NCBI GenBank assembly: GCA_002395905.1
Contig: DGVK01000042.1
Span: 1 to 18,389, forward strand
Reading direction: 5' to 3'
Length of the DNA stretch: 18,389 bases
From: Verrucomicrobia bacterium UBA4286
Lineage (GTDB): Bacteria > Verrucomicrobiota > Kiritimatiellia > RFP12 > UBA1067
A model generated the notes under the pieces. That model was not told the origin of the DNA. It saw only the letters and a program-made list of their open reading frames with translations, and did not search any database. The position numbers were made by a program, and so were the translations under genes. This document shows positions 6,791 through 14,915 of the stretch, piece by piece (the stretch's first letter is position 1; the number at the start of each line of letters is the position of its first letter).

Positions 6791-9307
6791 ATGCATGGAA
6801 GGACTTCATACTCGGCGCTTTTTGCGGCGGCTGCTTTTTTCGCGTCTGTCGCGTGCGGTGCGTCTGCGGCGGAGGTCGAGGCCGATTTCATAATATACGG
6901 TGCGACGAGCGCAGGTCTTTCGGCCGCCATAGCCGCGCAGAGGGAGGGCCTCAAGGTTGTTGTCGTTTCGCCGGAGCGTGAAATCGGCGGACTCACCACG
7001 GGCGGCCTCGGACAGACCGATATAGGCAACAAGGACGTTTTCGGCGGCCTTTCGAGACGCTTCTACCGAGATGTAAAAAGACACTACGCCGACGACTCCA
7101 GCTGGAAGTGGCAAAAGCACGACGAATACAAGCCTACCGGTCAGAGCGCCTTCCGCCGCGAAGAAGACGCCATGTGGACGTTCGAGCCTTCGGCCGCGCG
7201 CGCCGTGCTGGACAGCTGGGTGAAGACGCATGCGATCGACATCCGGAAAGGCGAGTTCCTCGACCGCGGCGAAGGCGGCGTGGAGAAGAGCGACTGCGCC
7301 GTCGTAAAATCCTTCCGGACGCTCTCAGGCACGGTATACCGCGCCAGGATGTTCGCCGATGCAACTTACGAAGGCGACCTGATGGCCGCTGCAGGCTGCA
7401 CATATGCGGTTGGACGCGAGGCCAACGCGGAATTCGGCGAGACGCTCAACGGCCGGCAGAAGCGCAACTCCAGAAACCATCAGCTCATGCCGGGCGTCGA
7501 TCCATATGTCGAGAAGGGCAATCCCGCGAGCGGACTTCTGCCGGGAATCGAGCCGGACGACGGGGAAGCGGACGGGACTGCGGACGGCCGTGTGCAGGCG
7601 TACTGCTTCAGAATGTGCCTTACAGACGTGCCCGAAAACAGGATTCCCTTCAAGCGCCCTGCCGACTATTCGCCCCTCGACTACGAGCTCCTGCTGAGGA
7701 ATCTGGAGGCAACGCCCGCAAAGAAACTCGCCGTGCCGTGGATAAACTCGGCCATGCCCAACAGGAAGACTGATACAAACAACAAGTCCGGCTTTTCGAC
7801 GGATCTCATAGGCGGCTCGGCGCGCTATCCCGAAGCGTCGTACGAAGAGCGCGGACGCATCGCCGCGCGCCATCTTTCCTACCAGCAGGGGCTTATGTGG
7901 ACGCTTGCGAACGATGAGCGCGTGCCTGCGTCGATACGCGAAGAGGTTTCGCGATGGGGAACGTGCCGCGATGAATTCCAGGGAGAGCGCGGCGACGGGT
8001 GGCAGAACCAGCTGTATGTGAGAGAGGCGCGGCGGCTTAGAGGCGAATACGTCATGACCGAAGCCAACTGCCGCGGCACGGCGGTCGCGGGGAAGCCGGT
8101 CGCCATGGGCGCGTATACGATGGATTCGCATAACTGCCGCCGTTATGTAGGCGAAGACGGCTTTGCGCACAACGAAGGGAATATCGAGGTCGGGCGCGAC
8201 GCCAGAGGACGGAAGCTTCCTCCGTATCCGATAGACTACGGCGCGATCGTTCCCAGGCGCGCGGAGTGCGCGAACCTGTTTGTTCCCGTGTGCCTCTCGG
8301 CGACACATATCGCATTCGGGTCGATAAGGATGGAGCCCGTCTTTTTCACTCTCGGCGAAGTGGCGGGCGTGGCGGCGGCGCTTGCAATAAAGCATGGCAC
8401 GCCGGTGCAGGACGTTCCATACGCCGAGCTTAAGGAAAAGCTCGTCGCGGCGGGAGTGGTTCTGGAGCGTCCGGCCAACGGCGCGAAGCCGTCGCAGAAC
8501 GGCGCGAAGAGCCGCATCGCCGGCAGGCCCGAACCGGTTGCGGCCGTGCGCGAAACGAAACCCAGACTGCACTACGGCTTCAAAGGTGAAGTGTCGAGCG
8601 GCTATCTTTCGTCCGGAGGAACGCTGGGCGATACGCGTCCCGTATCTACTCAGCAGGTGACGTGGCTTGCGGATTTCGGCGAGGCGGGGAGCATCTCCGG
8701 ATATGTGTGGACCAAAAGCTCGCTTCACAACAAGCAGCACGAAATCCACAGGGCGGAGTTTGACCAGATAGAGACGACGATATATTACGGGAATACGTGG
8801 CGCTTCCCGGACGGCGTGGAGCTCAGGGCGAAGGTCGGGCCTTTGTGGAATCCGTTGATAGGCTATAACGACGGGCACAACTGCGATTGGGGGATCCATT
8901 TCGTGCAGAGCCTCGAAAACAGCATCCTTACGCCTTATGTCAACGCACTGTGGATGATAGCGCCGAGTCCGCGCTCGCGCATAAGGTTCGGCGTCCAGAG
9001 AGATTTTCCCGTAAACGAACGCTGGTCGATAATGCCGTTTCTGGAGACTGTCTGGATGGACGAGCGGCGCTTTCAGTCGCGCTACGGCGGGATACCGCAG
9101 GACCGGTTCCTCGGTGGTGCGTTCGCCACGATGACTGCCGGACTGCAGCTCTCCTGGTATTTCAAGGAAGGGTGGAGGATGTTCATGCGGTTTCGGCAGT
9201 ATGATATCATAAACAGCCAGTCGCGCCGCGCTGTAAGACGCCAGAGTTCATATTACGCCAAGTGCGACTATCTCATCGTTGGCATAGGAATAGAGTGCAG
9301 CTTCTAG
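6791..9307 (+). CDS. Secreted FAD-dependent oxidoreductase with C-terminal beta-barrel-like domain
   Basis: This 838-residue protein begins with a signal peptide (hydrophobic core 9-21, likely cut after CGASA; the Cys in SVAC could instead be a weak lipobox). Residues 33-80 hold the FAD-binding fold (IIYGATSAGLSAA, then REIGGLTTGGLGQTD), as in the FAD_oxidored (PF12831-like) family. That domain ends with LFVPVCLSATHIAFGSIRMEP and TLGEVAG. A linker with two NGAK repeats (about 562-592) leads to a 246-residue region, 593-838, of alternating polar and hydrophobic strands with many Trp/Tyr. It ends in VGIGIECSF, a C-terminal phenylalanine like that of outer-membrane barrels. The substrate is unknown. 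The start lies two bases after the murF stop; there is no strong ribosome binding site. The barrel call is inference from composition and pattern. Confidence 0.8.
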   Translation: MHGRTSYSALFAAAAFFASVACGASAAEVEADFIIYGATSAGLSAAIAAQREGLKVVVVSPEREIGGLTTGGLGQTDIGNKDVFGGLSRRFYRDVKRHYADDSSWKWQKHDEYKPTGQSAFRREEDAMWTFEPSAARAVLDSWVKTHAIDIRKGEFLDRGEGGVEKSDCAVVKSFRTLSGTVYRARMFADATYEGDLMAAAGCTYAVGREANAEFGETLNGRQKRNSRNHQLMPGVDPYVEKGNPASGLLPGIEPDDGEADGTADGRVQAYCFRMCLTDVPENRIPFKRPADYSPLDYELLLRNLEATPAKKLAVPWINSAMPNRKTDTNNKSGFSTDLIGGSARYPEASYEERGRIAARHLSYQQGLMWTLANDERVPASIREEVSRWGTCRDEFQGERGDGWQNQLYVREARRLRGEYVMTEANCRGTAVAGKPVAMGAYTMDSHNCRRYVGEDGFAHNEGNIEVGRDARGRKLPPYPIDYGAIVPRRAECANLFVPVCLSATHIAFGSIRMEPVFFTLGEVAGVAAALAIKHGTPVQDVPYAELKEKLVAAGVVLERPANGAKPSQNGAKSRIAGRPEPVAAVRETKPRLHYGFKGEVSSGYLSSGGTLGDTRPVSTQQVTWLADFGEAGSISGYVWTKSSLHNKQHEIHRAEFDQIETTIYYGNTWRFPDGVELRAKVGPLWNPLIGYNDGHNCDWGIHFVQSLENSILTPYVNALWMIAPSPRSRIRFGVQRDFPVNERWSIMPFLETVWMDERRFQSRYGGIPQDRFLGGAFATMTAGLQLSWYFKEGWRMFMRFRQYDIINSQSRRAVRRQSSYYAKCDYLIVGIGIECSF

Positions 9308-9344
9308 GCCGGACGCCGAGGCGAGAACCTCGTTAGTGAAAATC

Positions 9345-9366
9345 GGGGACTGGCCCTGCTTTCCCC
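9345..9366. repeat. Short REP-like dyad with GGGGACTGGCCCTG core
   Basis: GGGGA (9345-9349) and TCCCC (9362-9366) form a small dyad. Its left arm, GGGGACTGGC, resembles the GGGGACAGGCACT 13-mer found three times at the right end of the window, differing by a T for A and then diverging. It may be a decayed relative of that element, lying on the other side of the island. Confidence 0.4.
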
Positions 9367-9400
9367 TCTGGTTGAACCTTTCGTTTCTGAAACTCATAAT

Positions 9401-9439
9401 CGTTTCCTCGTTCGACACCGCACGGACGGCGAGGAAACG
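9401..9439. repeat. Perfect 10-bp inverted repeat
   Basis: CGTTTCCTCG (9401-9410) and CGAGGAAACG (9430-9439) are exact reverse complements separated by 19 bases. No T-tract follows on the plus strand, so it does not look like a terminator. It could be a protein-binding dyad or the stem of an RNA. Confidence 0.65.
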
Positions 9440-9478
9440 CCCCCGCCCGTCGATCCGCACGGACGAGGAATATTGTCG

Positions 9479-9588
9479 CAAGTCTGCCAGACCCATGCCC
9501 TAAGTCTGCCTGACTTATGCCCTAAGCCTGCCTGACTTGCCACACAAGCCTGCCTGACTTGCCACTCAAGCCTGCCTGACCCTGTGCT
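9479..9588. repeat. Five tandem copies of a 22-base repeat
   Basis: Units begin at 9479, 9501, 9523, 9545 and 9567. The common core is AAGYCTGCCTGACTT; the first and last units are the most diverged. Within each central unit, AAGTC or AAGCC faces GACTT across a 5-base loop. A 22-base unit keeps no reading frame, and copies abut with no spacers, so neither a protein repeat nor CRISPR fits. Confidence 0.85.
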
Positions 9589-9601
9589 AGCCAACACAGG
9601 G
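9580..9601. repeat. 7-bp hairpin overlapping the last tandem repeat
   Basis: CCCTGTG (9580-9586) pairs with CACAGGG (9595-9601) around an 8-base loop. On the minus strand no T-run follows the stem; on the plus strand an A-run comes soon after it, just before the -10 at 9616. Confidence 0.5.
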
Positions 9602-9612
9602 CGAGGGAAAAA

Positions 9613-9621
9613 TGGTATAAT
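9613..9621 (+). promoter_or_regulatory. Extended -10 promoter in the non-coding region
   Basis: TGGTATAAT is a consensus extended -10 (hexamer 9616-9621), the same form as before nagA, tRNA-Ser and tyrS. No -35 is evident. Transcription would start near 9628, about 315 bases before the type ISP start codon. The product would be either a long structured leader or a small RNA ending at the hairpins near 9719-9836. Confidence 0.5.
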
Positions 9622-9718
9622 ATCGTCATCTCGCGAGGCGCAGAGCGGCGAAAGTCATTCGCGCGGCGCGTGGTCATAGTTCGGGAAACGGGATCAATCC
9701 CCACCGGGCGTTTATCAA

Positions 9719-9736
9719 TGTAGCATCAACGCTACA
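9719..9736 (+). repeat. Small hairpin TGTAGC/GCTACA
   Basis: A 6-bp perfect stem (9719-9724 with 9731-9736) closes a 6-base loop. There is no T-tract, so a terminator is unlikely. It lies in the presumed leader of the type ISP gene. Confidence 0.4.
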
Positions 9737-9769
9737 CGTCGTTCACACGAAATACTAGCACTATTTCTT

Positions 9770-9836
9770 TAACCGAGCGGCATGTAAGTGGAGGTGCGCC
9801 CATATGGGCGCATTCTCTCTTGAGTGTATTCGGTTA
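9770..9836 (+). promoter_or_regulatory. Long nested hairpin with an 18-base perfect palindrome at its tip
   Basis: TAACCGA (9770-9776) pairs with TCGGTTA (9830-9836). At the centre, TGCGCCCAT/ATGGGCGCA (9795-9812) is a perfect palindrome. GGAGG (9790-9794) can pair with TCTCT (9814-9818) if T9813 bulges, extending the inner stem. The structure lies 107 bases before the type ISP start. It could be an operator for a restriction-modification regulator, an attenuator or an RNA domain; no regulator gene is seen nearby. Confidence 0.5.
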
Positions 9837-9942
9837 GGCCTGTGCTAGGGCTTCGTGTGAGTACATGACAGGGATGTGCGCTCTCTTTTCATGCATGTGA
9901 CACGGTGTCCGCGACGAGATTGCGCGTTTGGCTGGGCACCAC

Positions 9943-12900
9943 ATGGCGACGACATTTGACAACTTGCTTAAGAAGTATCGCGACACCTCGCTCTCCGAGG
10001 CTGAGAAGGGCACGAAGTTCGAGAGGTTTGTGCGCTCATATCTTTTTGAACTGCCAAAGTTCCATGGCATCCTTGATAAGATATGGCTCTGGCACGACTT
10101 TCCGTATCGCCGCGACTTCGGAACCGGTCACGATTTAGGTATCGATCTCGTCGCTCTCACCAGTTCGGGCGAATATTGGGCGGTCCAGTGCAAGTGCTAC
10201 AGTTCAGATTCATACATAACCAAGGAATCTGTAGACACATTCCTTTCAACCTCGGGCAAAAGGTTTGCAAACGGCCAGCTTGAGCCCAAACGTTTCTCGC
10301 GCCGCCTTTGGGTCGCGACCACCGACAAATGGTCCGAGCATGCGGAGTCCACGCTTGAAAACCAGGTTCCTCCTGTCATGAAGCTGGGCCTTGCCGACCT
10401 TATGTCCTCGCCTGTCGACTGGGCGGCTGTCGAGGCCAAGGCCCACGGCGAAAAGGTCAAAGCGTCCGCAGAAAAACGCAAGCCTCTCGACCATCAGAGC
10501 GCGGCGATAGCGGCCGCACACGAATATTTCAAGACGAACGATCGCGGCAAGTTGATCATGGCTTGCGGAACAGGAAAAACCTACACCTCACTCAAGATAG
10601 CGGAGAACGAAGTGAACCAGAAAGGACTCGTGCTCTTTCTTGTGCCGTCCATAGCTCTTCTCGGTCAGACGCTGAACGAGTGGACCGCACATGCCGAAAC
10701 GCCCATCCGTCCGATGTGCGTCTGCTCCGACGCCGACGCGTCGAGAAAGCAGAGCCGGAATGACGACGGCGGTTTTGCCGTCGAAGACCTCGCGTTCCCC
10801 GCTTCGACCAACGTGGAGCAGATCGTTCGCCAGTTCAAGGCGCTTGACCTCCTGGCCAAGACAAACGGCGGCTTTCGCGTTGTGTTTTCAACCTACCAGT
10901 CTCTTCCTCGCGTCATAGAGGCGCAGCGCGCCCTAAATGCCGAAAAGGCGCATCAGGCCGACTTCGATCTCGTCATCTGCGACGAGGCCCACCGCACTAC
11001 AGGCGCGGCGGCCAAGGACGCCAAGTGCTCCGCCTTCATCCTCGTCCACGACAACTCGAACCTCGTCGCCGACAAGCGCCTCTACATGACGGCCACGCCT
11101 CGCATCTACAACGACAAGATAAAGGACGACGCGAAGCGCGAGGACATTCTCCTGTACTCGATGGACAACGAATCCATCTATGGCAGGGAGTTCTACCGAA
11201 TCGGCTTCGGCGAGGCTGTAAAACACGGGCTTCTCTCGGACTACAAGGTGCTCGTCTTGACCTACAACGGCACAATTCCGCAAGGAATGCGCGACGCTGT
11301 CACTTCGTCTAACGGTGAAATAAAGATGGACGACGCCGCCAAACTCATCGGCTGCACGAACGCGCTCTCAAAGCAGCTTGTCCGCGATTCGGAGGCCGTC
11401 CGCAGTGAAGACCCGTCGCTCATGCACAAGGCGGTCGCGTTCTGCAGCAGCATAAACGCCTCTAGGCAGATAACAGGTTCGTTCAACGCGCTCCGCGACA
11501 AATATTTCGAGTCGCTTTCTCCGGAGGAGCGCGCAAATCTGGTCGCAATCGAGGCAAGGCATGTCGACGGAGGAATGGGTGCGGCGAAACGTCAGCAAGA
11601 GCTCGCGTGGCTCGACTCGGCAAGTGCCGATACGAACGTCTGCCACGTGCTTTCCAATGTAAAGTGCCTTTCCGAAGGTGTGGATGTTCCAAGTCTGGAT
11701 GCCATACTTTTCCTCGCCGCGAAGAACAGCATGGTCGATGTCGTGCAGTCCGTCGGTCGCGTCATGCGAAAGGCGCCTGGCAAAAAGTACGGCTACGTTA
11801 TAATGCCGGTCGTCATCCCGCCCGAGATGTCGCCCGAGGATGCGCTCGACGATTCGGACGTGTACAATGTCGTCTGGACTGTACTGAACGCTCTCAGGGC
11901 GCATGACGACCACTTCGACGCGGAGGTCAACAAGATCGACCTCAACAAGAGCGGATCTTCGAAGATCATTGTCGATGTCATAGGCAGAGGTGGCGGCAAG
12001 GACGGCAGAGAAGGTATCAACAGCAGCGACAGGAAGATTACGCAGGACCAGTTCGACTTCAAGGCTGCCATATACGCCAAGATGGTCAAGAAGGTCGGCA
12101 CGCGCCGCTACTGGTCGCTTTGGGCGGAGGAGGTGGCGAAGATCGCAGCCCGCCATTCGGAAAGAATGCGGGAGATCATCAACACGCCGGGCGAGAAGCG
12201 CGAAGAATTCTTGAAGTTCCTTGAAGCCTTGCGCGAGAATCTGAACCCAGCCGTCACTGAAGACGAAGCGGCGGATATGCTCGTGCAGCATGCGCTCACA
12301 AAGCCGGTCTTCGACGCCGTGTTCGAGGGCTACGACTTCGCGGCATCGAACGTCGTCTCCAAGGCGATGCAGAAAATGGTGGACACCCTGCATGAGGAGA
12401 TTCCGGAAGGCGAGCGACGGGCGATGGAAGAGTTTTACAAGTCCGTCGCCGAACGCGCTGAAGGAATAGATAACGCCGAGGGCAAACAGCGCGTCATCTA
12501 CGAACTCTACGACAAGTTCTTCAGGACGGCCTTCCCGAAGATGTCCGAACAGCTAGGCATCGTCTACACACCTGTGGAGTGCGTGGATTTCATCATCAAC
12601 TCCGTCGAGGATGTGCTCAACAAGGAATTCGGGCAGTCTTTGACGGACAAGAACGTGCACGTGATAGATCCGTTCACCGGCACTGGCACGTTCATGACGC
12701 GGCTTTTGCAGTCGGGGCATATCAAGCCGAAGGATCTTAAGCGCAAATACACCGAGGAGCTTCACGCCAACGAAATCGTGCTTCTCGCCTACTACATCGC
12801 CTCGGTGAACATCGAGAGCGTGTACCATGATCTGGCGGAAACCGGTGGGGCGAGGCGTCCCGCCGAGCCGCAAACCTACACCCCCTTCGAAGGCATCTGC

Positions 12901-14835
12901 CTCACCGACACGTTCGAGCTTTACGAGAAGTCTGGTGCGGTTGTCCAAGGTGATTATGTTGAGGAAGCAGACGAATTCAAGAAGAACTCTGCGCGTGTGA
13001 TGCGTCAGCGCAAATCGCCAATTAGAATCGTAATCGGCAACCCGCCATATTCCGTCGGACAGAAGAGTGCGAACGACAACGCGCAGAACCAATCGTATCC
13101 GAAACTTGAGGCGGCTATCGCTCGCACATATGCCGCGAAGACAAAAGCGGCCAACAAGAACGCACTCTACGACTCTTACATCAAGGCGTTCCGTTGGGCG
13201 ACAGACAGGCTTGAAGGTGGCAAAGGAATTGTCGCGTTCATCTCAAACGCCGGATGGCTTGACGCGAGTGCGATGGACGGCTTCCGCGAGACCTTGCAGG
13301 AAGAGTTTGATTCCATCTACGTCTTCAACCTACGCGGCAATCAGCGCACGAGCGGTGAACTATCGCGCAAGGAGGGCGGCAAGATTTTCGGTTCTGGCTC
13401 TCGCACGCCGATTGCCATCACGGTTCTTGTTCGGAATGGAGGCGAGGGCAAAGCCCGCATATACTACCACGATATCGGCGACTACCTTTCTCGTGAGAAG
13501 AAGCTGGAGATTGTCAAGGAAATGCACTCCATGCTCGACCCAAAGATGGGGCTAGTCGAAATCCATCCAAACGAAAAGAATGACTGGATAAATCAGCGCG
13601 ACGGGTTATTCGATTCGCTGATAGCGATAGGCGATAAAGACGACAAGACAGGGCACACCGCGTTTGTGCCGTTCTATTCGTGTGGTGTAAAAACCCAGCG
13701 TGATACGTGGTGCTATAACTTTTCGAAAGACGAGTTATCCGAGAACATGAAGCGAACCATTATGCATTTCAATTCATGTCTAGGTGGCGTGCCTATTTAT
13801 GATGCGACTAAAATAAACTGGACATATAATGCTATTCAAATGCATGAACGGAAGAGGACTCTTCTCTTTAATAGTGATTCGCTAACTAAAGCAATCTATC
13901 GGCCATTCAGTAAGCAACACCTATACTATAGTCGTGAATGGAATGAAAGAACTTATCAAATCCCTCGACTCTTCCCTACACCTGCGCACAAAAACCGTGT
14001 GATTTGCACGGCGGGAGTTGGTGTTACAAAACCATTCTCATGCCTAATGACAGATATCATTCCTGACTTGGAATTTATTGGCAAGTCGCAATGCTTCCCA
14101 CTCTACGTCTACACGAAGGTTGATGAAGGTGTTCAGATGGGGTTGTTTGATAAAGGTGGTAACGAGTATCGTCAGGAGAGCGGAATTACCGATTTCATGC
14201 TGGAGCGTTGCCGTGCGGAGTTCGGCGACAAGGTGACGAAGGAAGATATTTTTTACTTCATCTACGGCGTCCTTCATTCGCCCGACTACCGCAAGAGGTT
14301 CGAGGCGGATTTGAAGAAGTCGCTTGCGCGCATACCGCTGCCGAAGACAGGCGCTGAGTTCGCGGCGTTCGTAAAGGCCGGGCGCAAGCTTGGAGACATG
14401 CATTGCGGCTATGAAAATGCAAGGCCGTGGAAAGACTGCGCCGTCGATGTCGTGCCAGGCTACGACTCGCCGTACCGAATAACGAAGATGCGGTTCGCAA
14501 AGAAGGAGAATCCGACCGACGAAGACAGGAACGGTAAGCTCGACCGCCGCGAAACGGAAGATCGCACCCGCATCATCTACAACGACCGCGTGACGATCCG
14601 TGGCATACCGTTCGCTGCATACGACTATGTGGTAAACGGCAAGTCTGCGATAGAGTGGGTGATGGACCGCTATCAGGTGACGACCAACAAAGATTCGGGC
14701 ATCGTCAACGACCCCAACAAGTGGCTTGAGGAAAGCGGCGACGAACGCTATATCGTTGACCTCGTCCTGAAGGTCGTCACCGTCTCGATGGAAACCCAAA
14801 AAATCGTCTCCACCCTGCCCAAGCTGGAGTTCTGA
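9943..14835 (+). CDS. Type ISP restriction-modification enzyme (LlaGI/LlaBIII-like)
   Basis: This single 1630-residue polypeptide combines restriction and modification. In order: an Mrr-like PD-(D/E)xK nuclease (GIDLVA with D68, then QCK 82-84); an SF2 translocase with Walker A ACGTGKT (207-213), DEAH (347-350), MTATP (382-386) and QSVGR (602-606); a helical coupler; an adenine-N6 methyltransferase with motif I DPFTGTGTF (909-917) and motif IV NPPY (1033-1036); and a C-terminal target-recognition region. Known enzymes of this type methylate one strand of an asymmetric site, translocate on unmethylated DNA and cut when two converge. Length matches the family (about 1570-1600), and all key residues are intact. 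The ATG at 9943 is preferred because the family-like opening starts there; a TTG at 9928 would add five residues. No clear ribosome binding site is seen. G+C falls to about 38% around 13801-13980. Confidence 0.93.
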   Translation: MATTFDNLLKKYRDTSLSEAEKGTKFERFVRSYLFELPKFHGILDKIWLWHDFPYRRDFGTGHDLGIDLVALTSSGEYWAVQCKCYSSDSYITKESVDTFLSTSGKRFANGQLEPKRFSRRLWVATTDKWSEHAESTLENQVPPVMKLGLADLMSSPVDWAAVEAKAHGEKVKASAEKRKPLDHQSAAIAAAHEYFKTNDRGKLIMACGTGKTYTSLKIAENEVNQKGLVLFLVPSIALLGQTLNEWTAHAETPIRPMCVCSDADASRKQSRNDDGGFAVEDLAFPASTNVEQIVRQFKALDLLAKTNGGFRVVFSTYQSLPRVIEAQRALNAEKAHQADFDLVICDEAHRTTGAAAKDAKCSAFILVHDNSNLVADKRLYMTATPRIYNDKIKDDAKREDILLYSMDNESIYGREFYRIGFGEAVKHGLLSDYKVLVLTYNGTIPQGMRDAVTSSNGEIKMDDAAKLIGCTNALSKQLVRDSEAVRSEDPSLMHKAVAFCSSINASRQITGSFNALRDKYFESLSPEERANLVAIEARHVDGGMGAAKRQQELAWLDSASADTNVCHVLSNVKCLSEGVDVPSLDAILFLAAKNSMVDVVQSVGRVMRKAPGKKYGYVIMPVVIPPEMSPEDALDDSDVYNVVWTVLNALRAHDDHFDAEVNKIDLNKSGSSKIIVDVIGRGGGKDGREGINSSDRKITQDQFDFKAAIYAKMVKKVGTRRYWSLWAEEVAKIAARHSERMREIINTPGEKREEFLKFLEALRENLNPAVTEDEAADMLVQHALTKPVFDAVFEGYDFAASNVVSKAMQKMVDTLHEEIPEGERRAMEEFYKSVAERAEGIDNAEGKQRVIYELYDKFFRTAFPKMSEQLGIVYTPVECVDFIINSVEDVLNKEFGQSLTDKNVHVIDPFTGTGTFMTRLLQSGHIKPKDLKRKYTEELHANEIVLLAYYIASVNIESVYHDLAETGGARRPAEPQTYTPFEGICLTDTFELYEKSGAVVQGDYVEEADEFKKNSARVMRQRKSPIRIVIGNPPYSVGQKSANDNAQNQSYPKLEAAIARTYAAKTKAANKNALYDSYIKAFRWATDRLEGGKGIVAFISNAGWLDASAMDGFRETLQEEFDSIYVFNLRGNQRTSGELSRKEGGKIFGSGSRTPIAITVLVRNGGEGKARIYYHDIGDYLSREKKLEIVKEMHSMLDPKMGLVEIHPNEKNDWINQRDGLFDSLIAIGDKDDKTGHTAFVPFYSCGVKTQRDTWCYNFSKDELSENMKRTIMHFNSCLGGVPIYDATKINWTYNAIQMHERKRTLLFNSDSLTKAIYRPFSKQHLYYSREWNERTYQIPRLFPTPAHKNRVICTAGVGVTKPFSCLMTDIIPDLEFIGKSQCFPLYVYTKVDEGVQMGLFDKGGNEYRQESGITDFMLERCRAEFGDKVTKEDIFYFIYGVLHSPDYRKRFEADLKKSLARIPLPKTGAEFAAFVKAGRKLGDMHCGYENARPWKDCAVDVVPGYDSPYRITKMRFAKKENPTDEDRNGKLDRRETEDRTRIIYNDRVTIRGIPFAAYDYVVNGKSAIEWVMDRYQVTTNKDSGIVNDPNKWLEESGDERYIVDLVLKVVTVSMETQKIVSTLPKLEF

Positions 14836-14915
14836 AAGAGTCGAAACGGGCAAAGACAGTATGTGGCAAATCCAGAAATAAGATATTTGAGCAATTAAAG
14901 AAAGGAAAATTTGAT

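Larger units (their letters stand above)
9308..9942. other. Structured non-coding region between core genes and defence island
   Basis: I see no convincing gene in these 635 bases. A short hairpin CGAGG/CCTCG (9317-9332) follows the oxidoreductase stop but lacks a T-tract. The 11-mer CCGCACGGACG occurs twice, 37 bases apart (9418-9428 and 9455-9465). The 10-mer CCTGTGCTAG occurs at 9581-9590 and 9839-9848. GACAC-G-GTGTC (9899-9909) is a small operator-like dyad 33 bases before the type ISP start. The larger repeats and hairpins are listed separately. The density of structure suggests regulatory or mobile-element debris at an insertion boundary. Confidence 0.6.

Noticed and set aside
9317..9332. 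Terminator after the oxidoreductase gene
   Set aside because: The 5-bp CGAGG/CCTCG hairpin is weak and no T-run follows.
9248..9496. 82-codon minus-strand frame at the start of the non-coding region
   Set aside because: It overlaps the end of the oxidoreductase gene and runs through inverted and direct repeats; the protein shows no family resemblance and no ribosome binding site was found.
9479..9588. CRISPR array
   Set aside because: The 22-base units abut directly with no unique spacers, and no cas genes are near.
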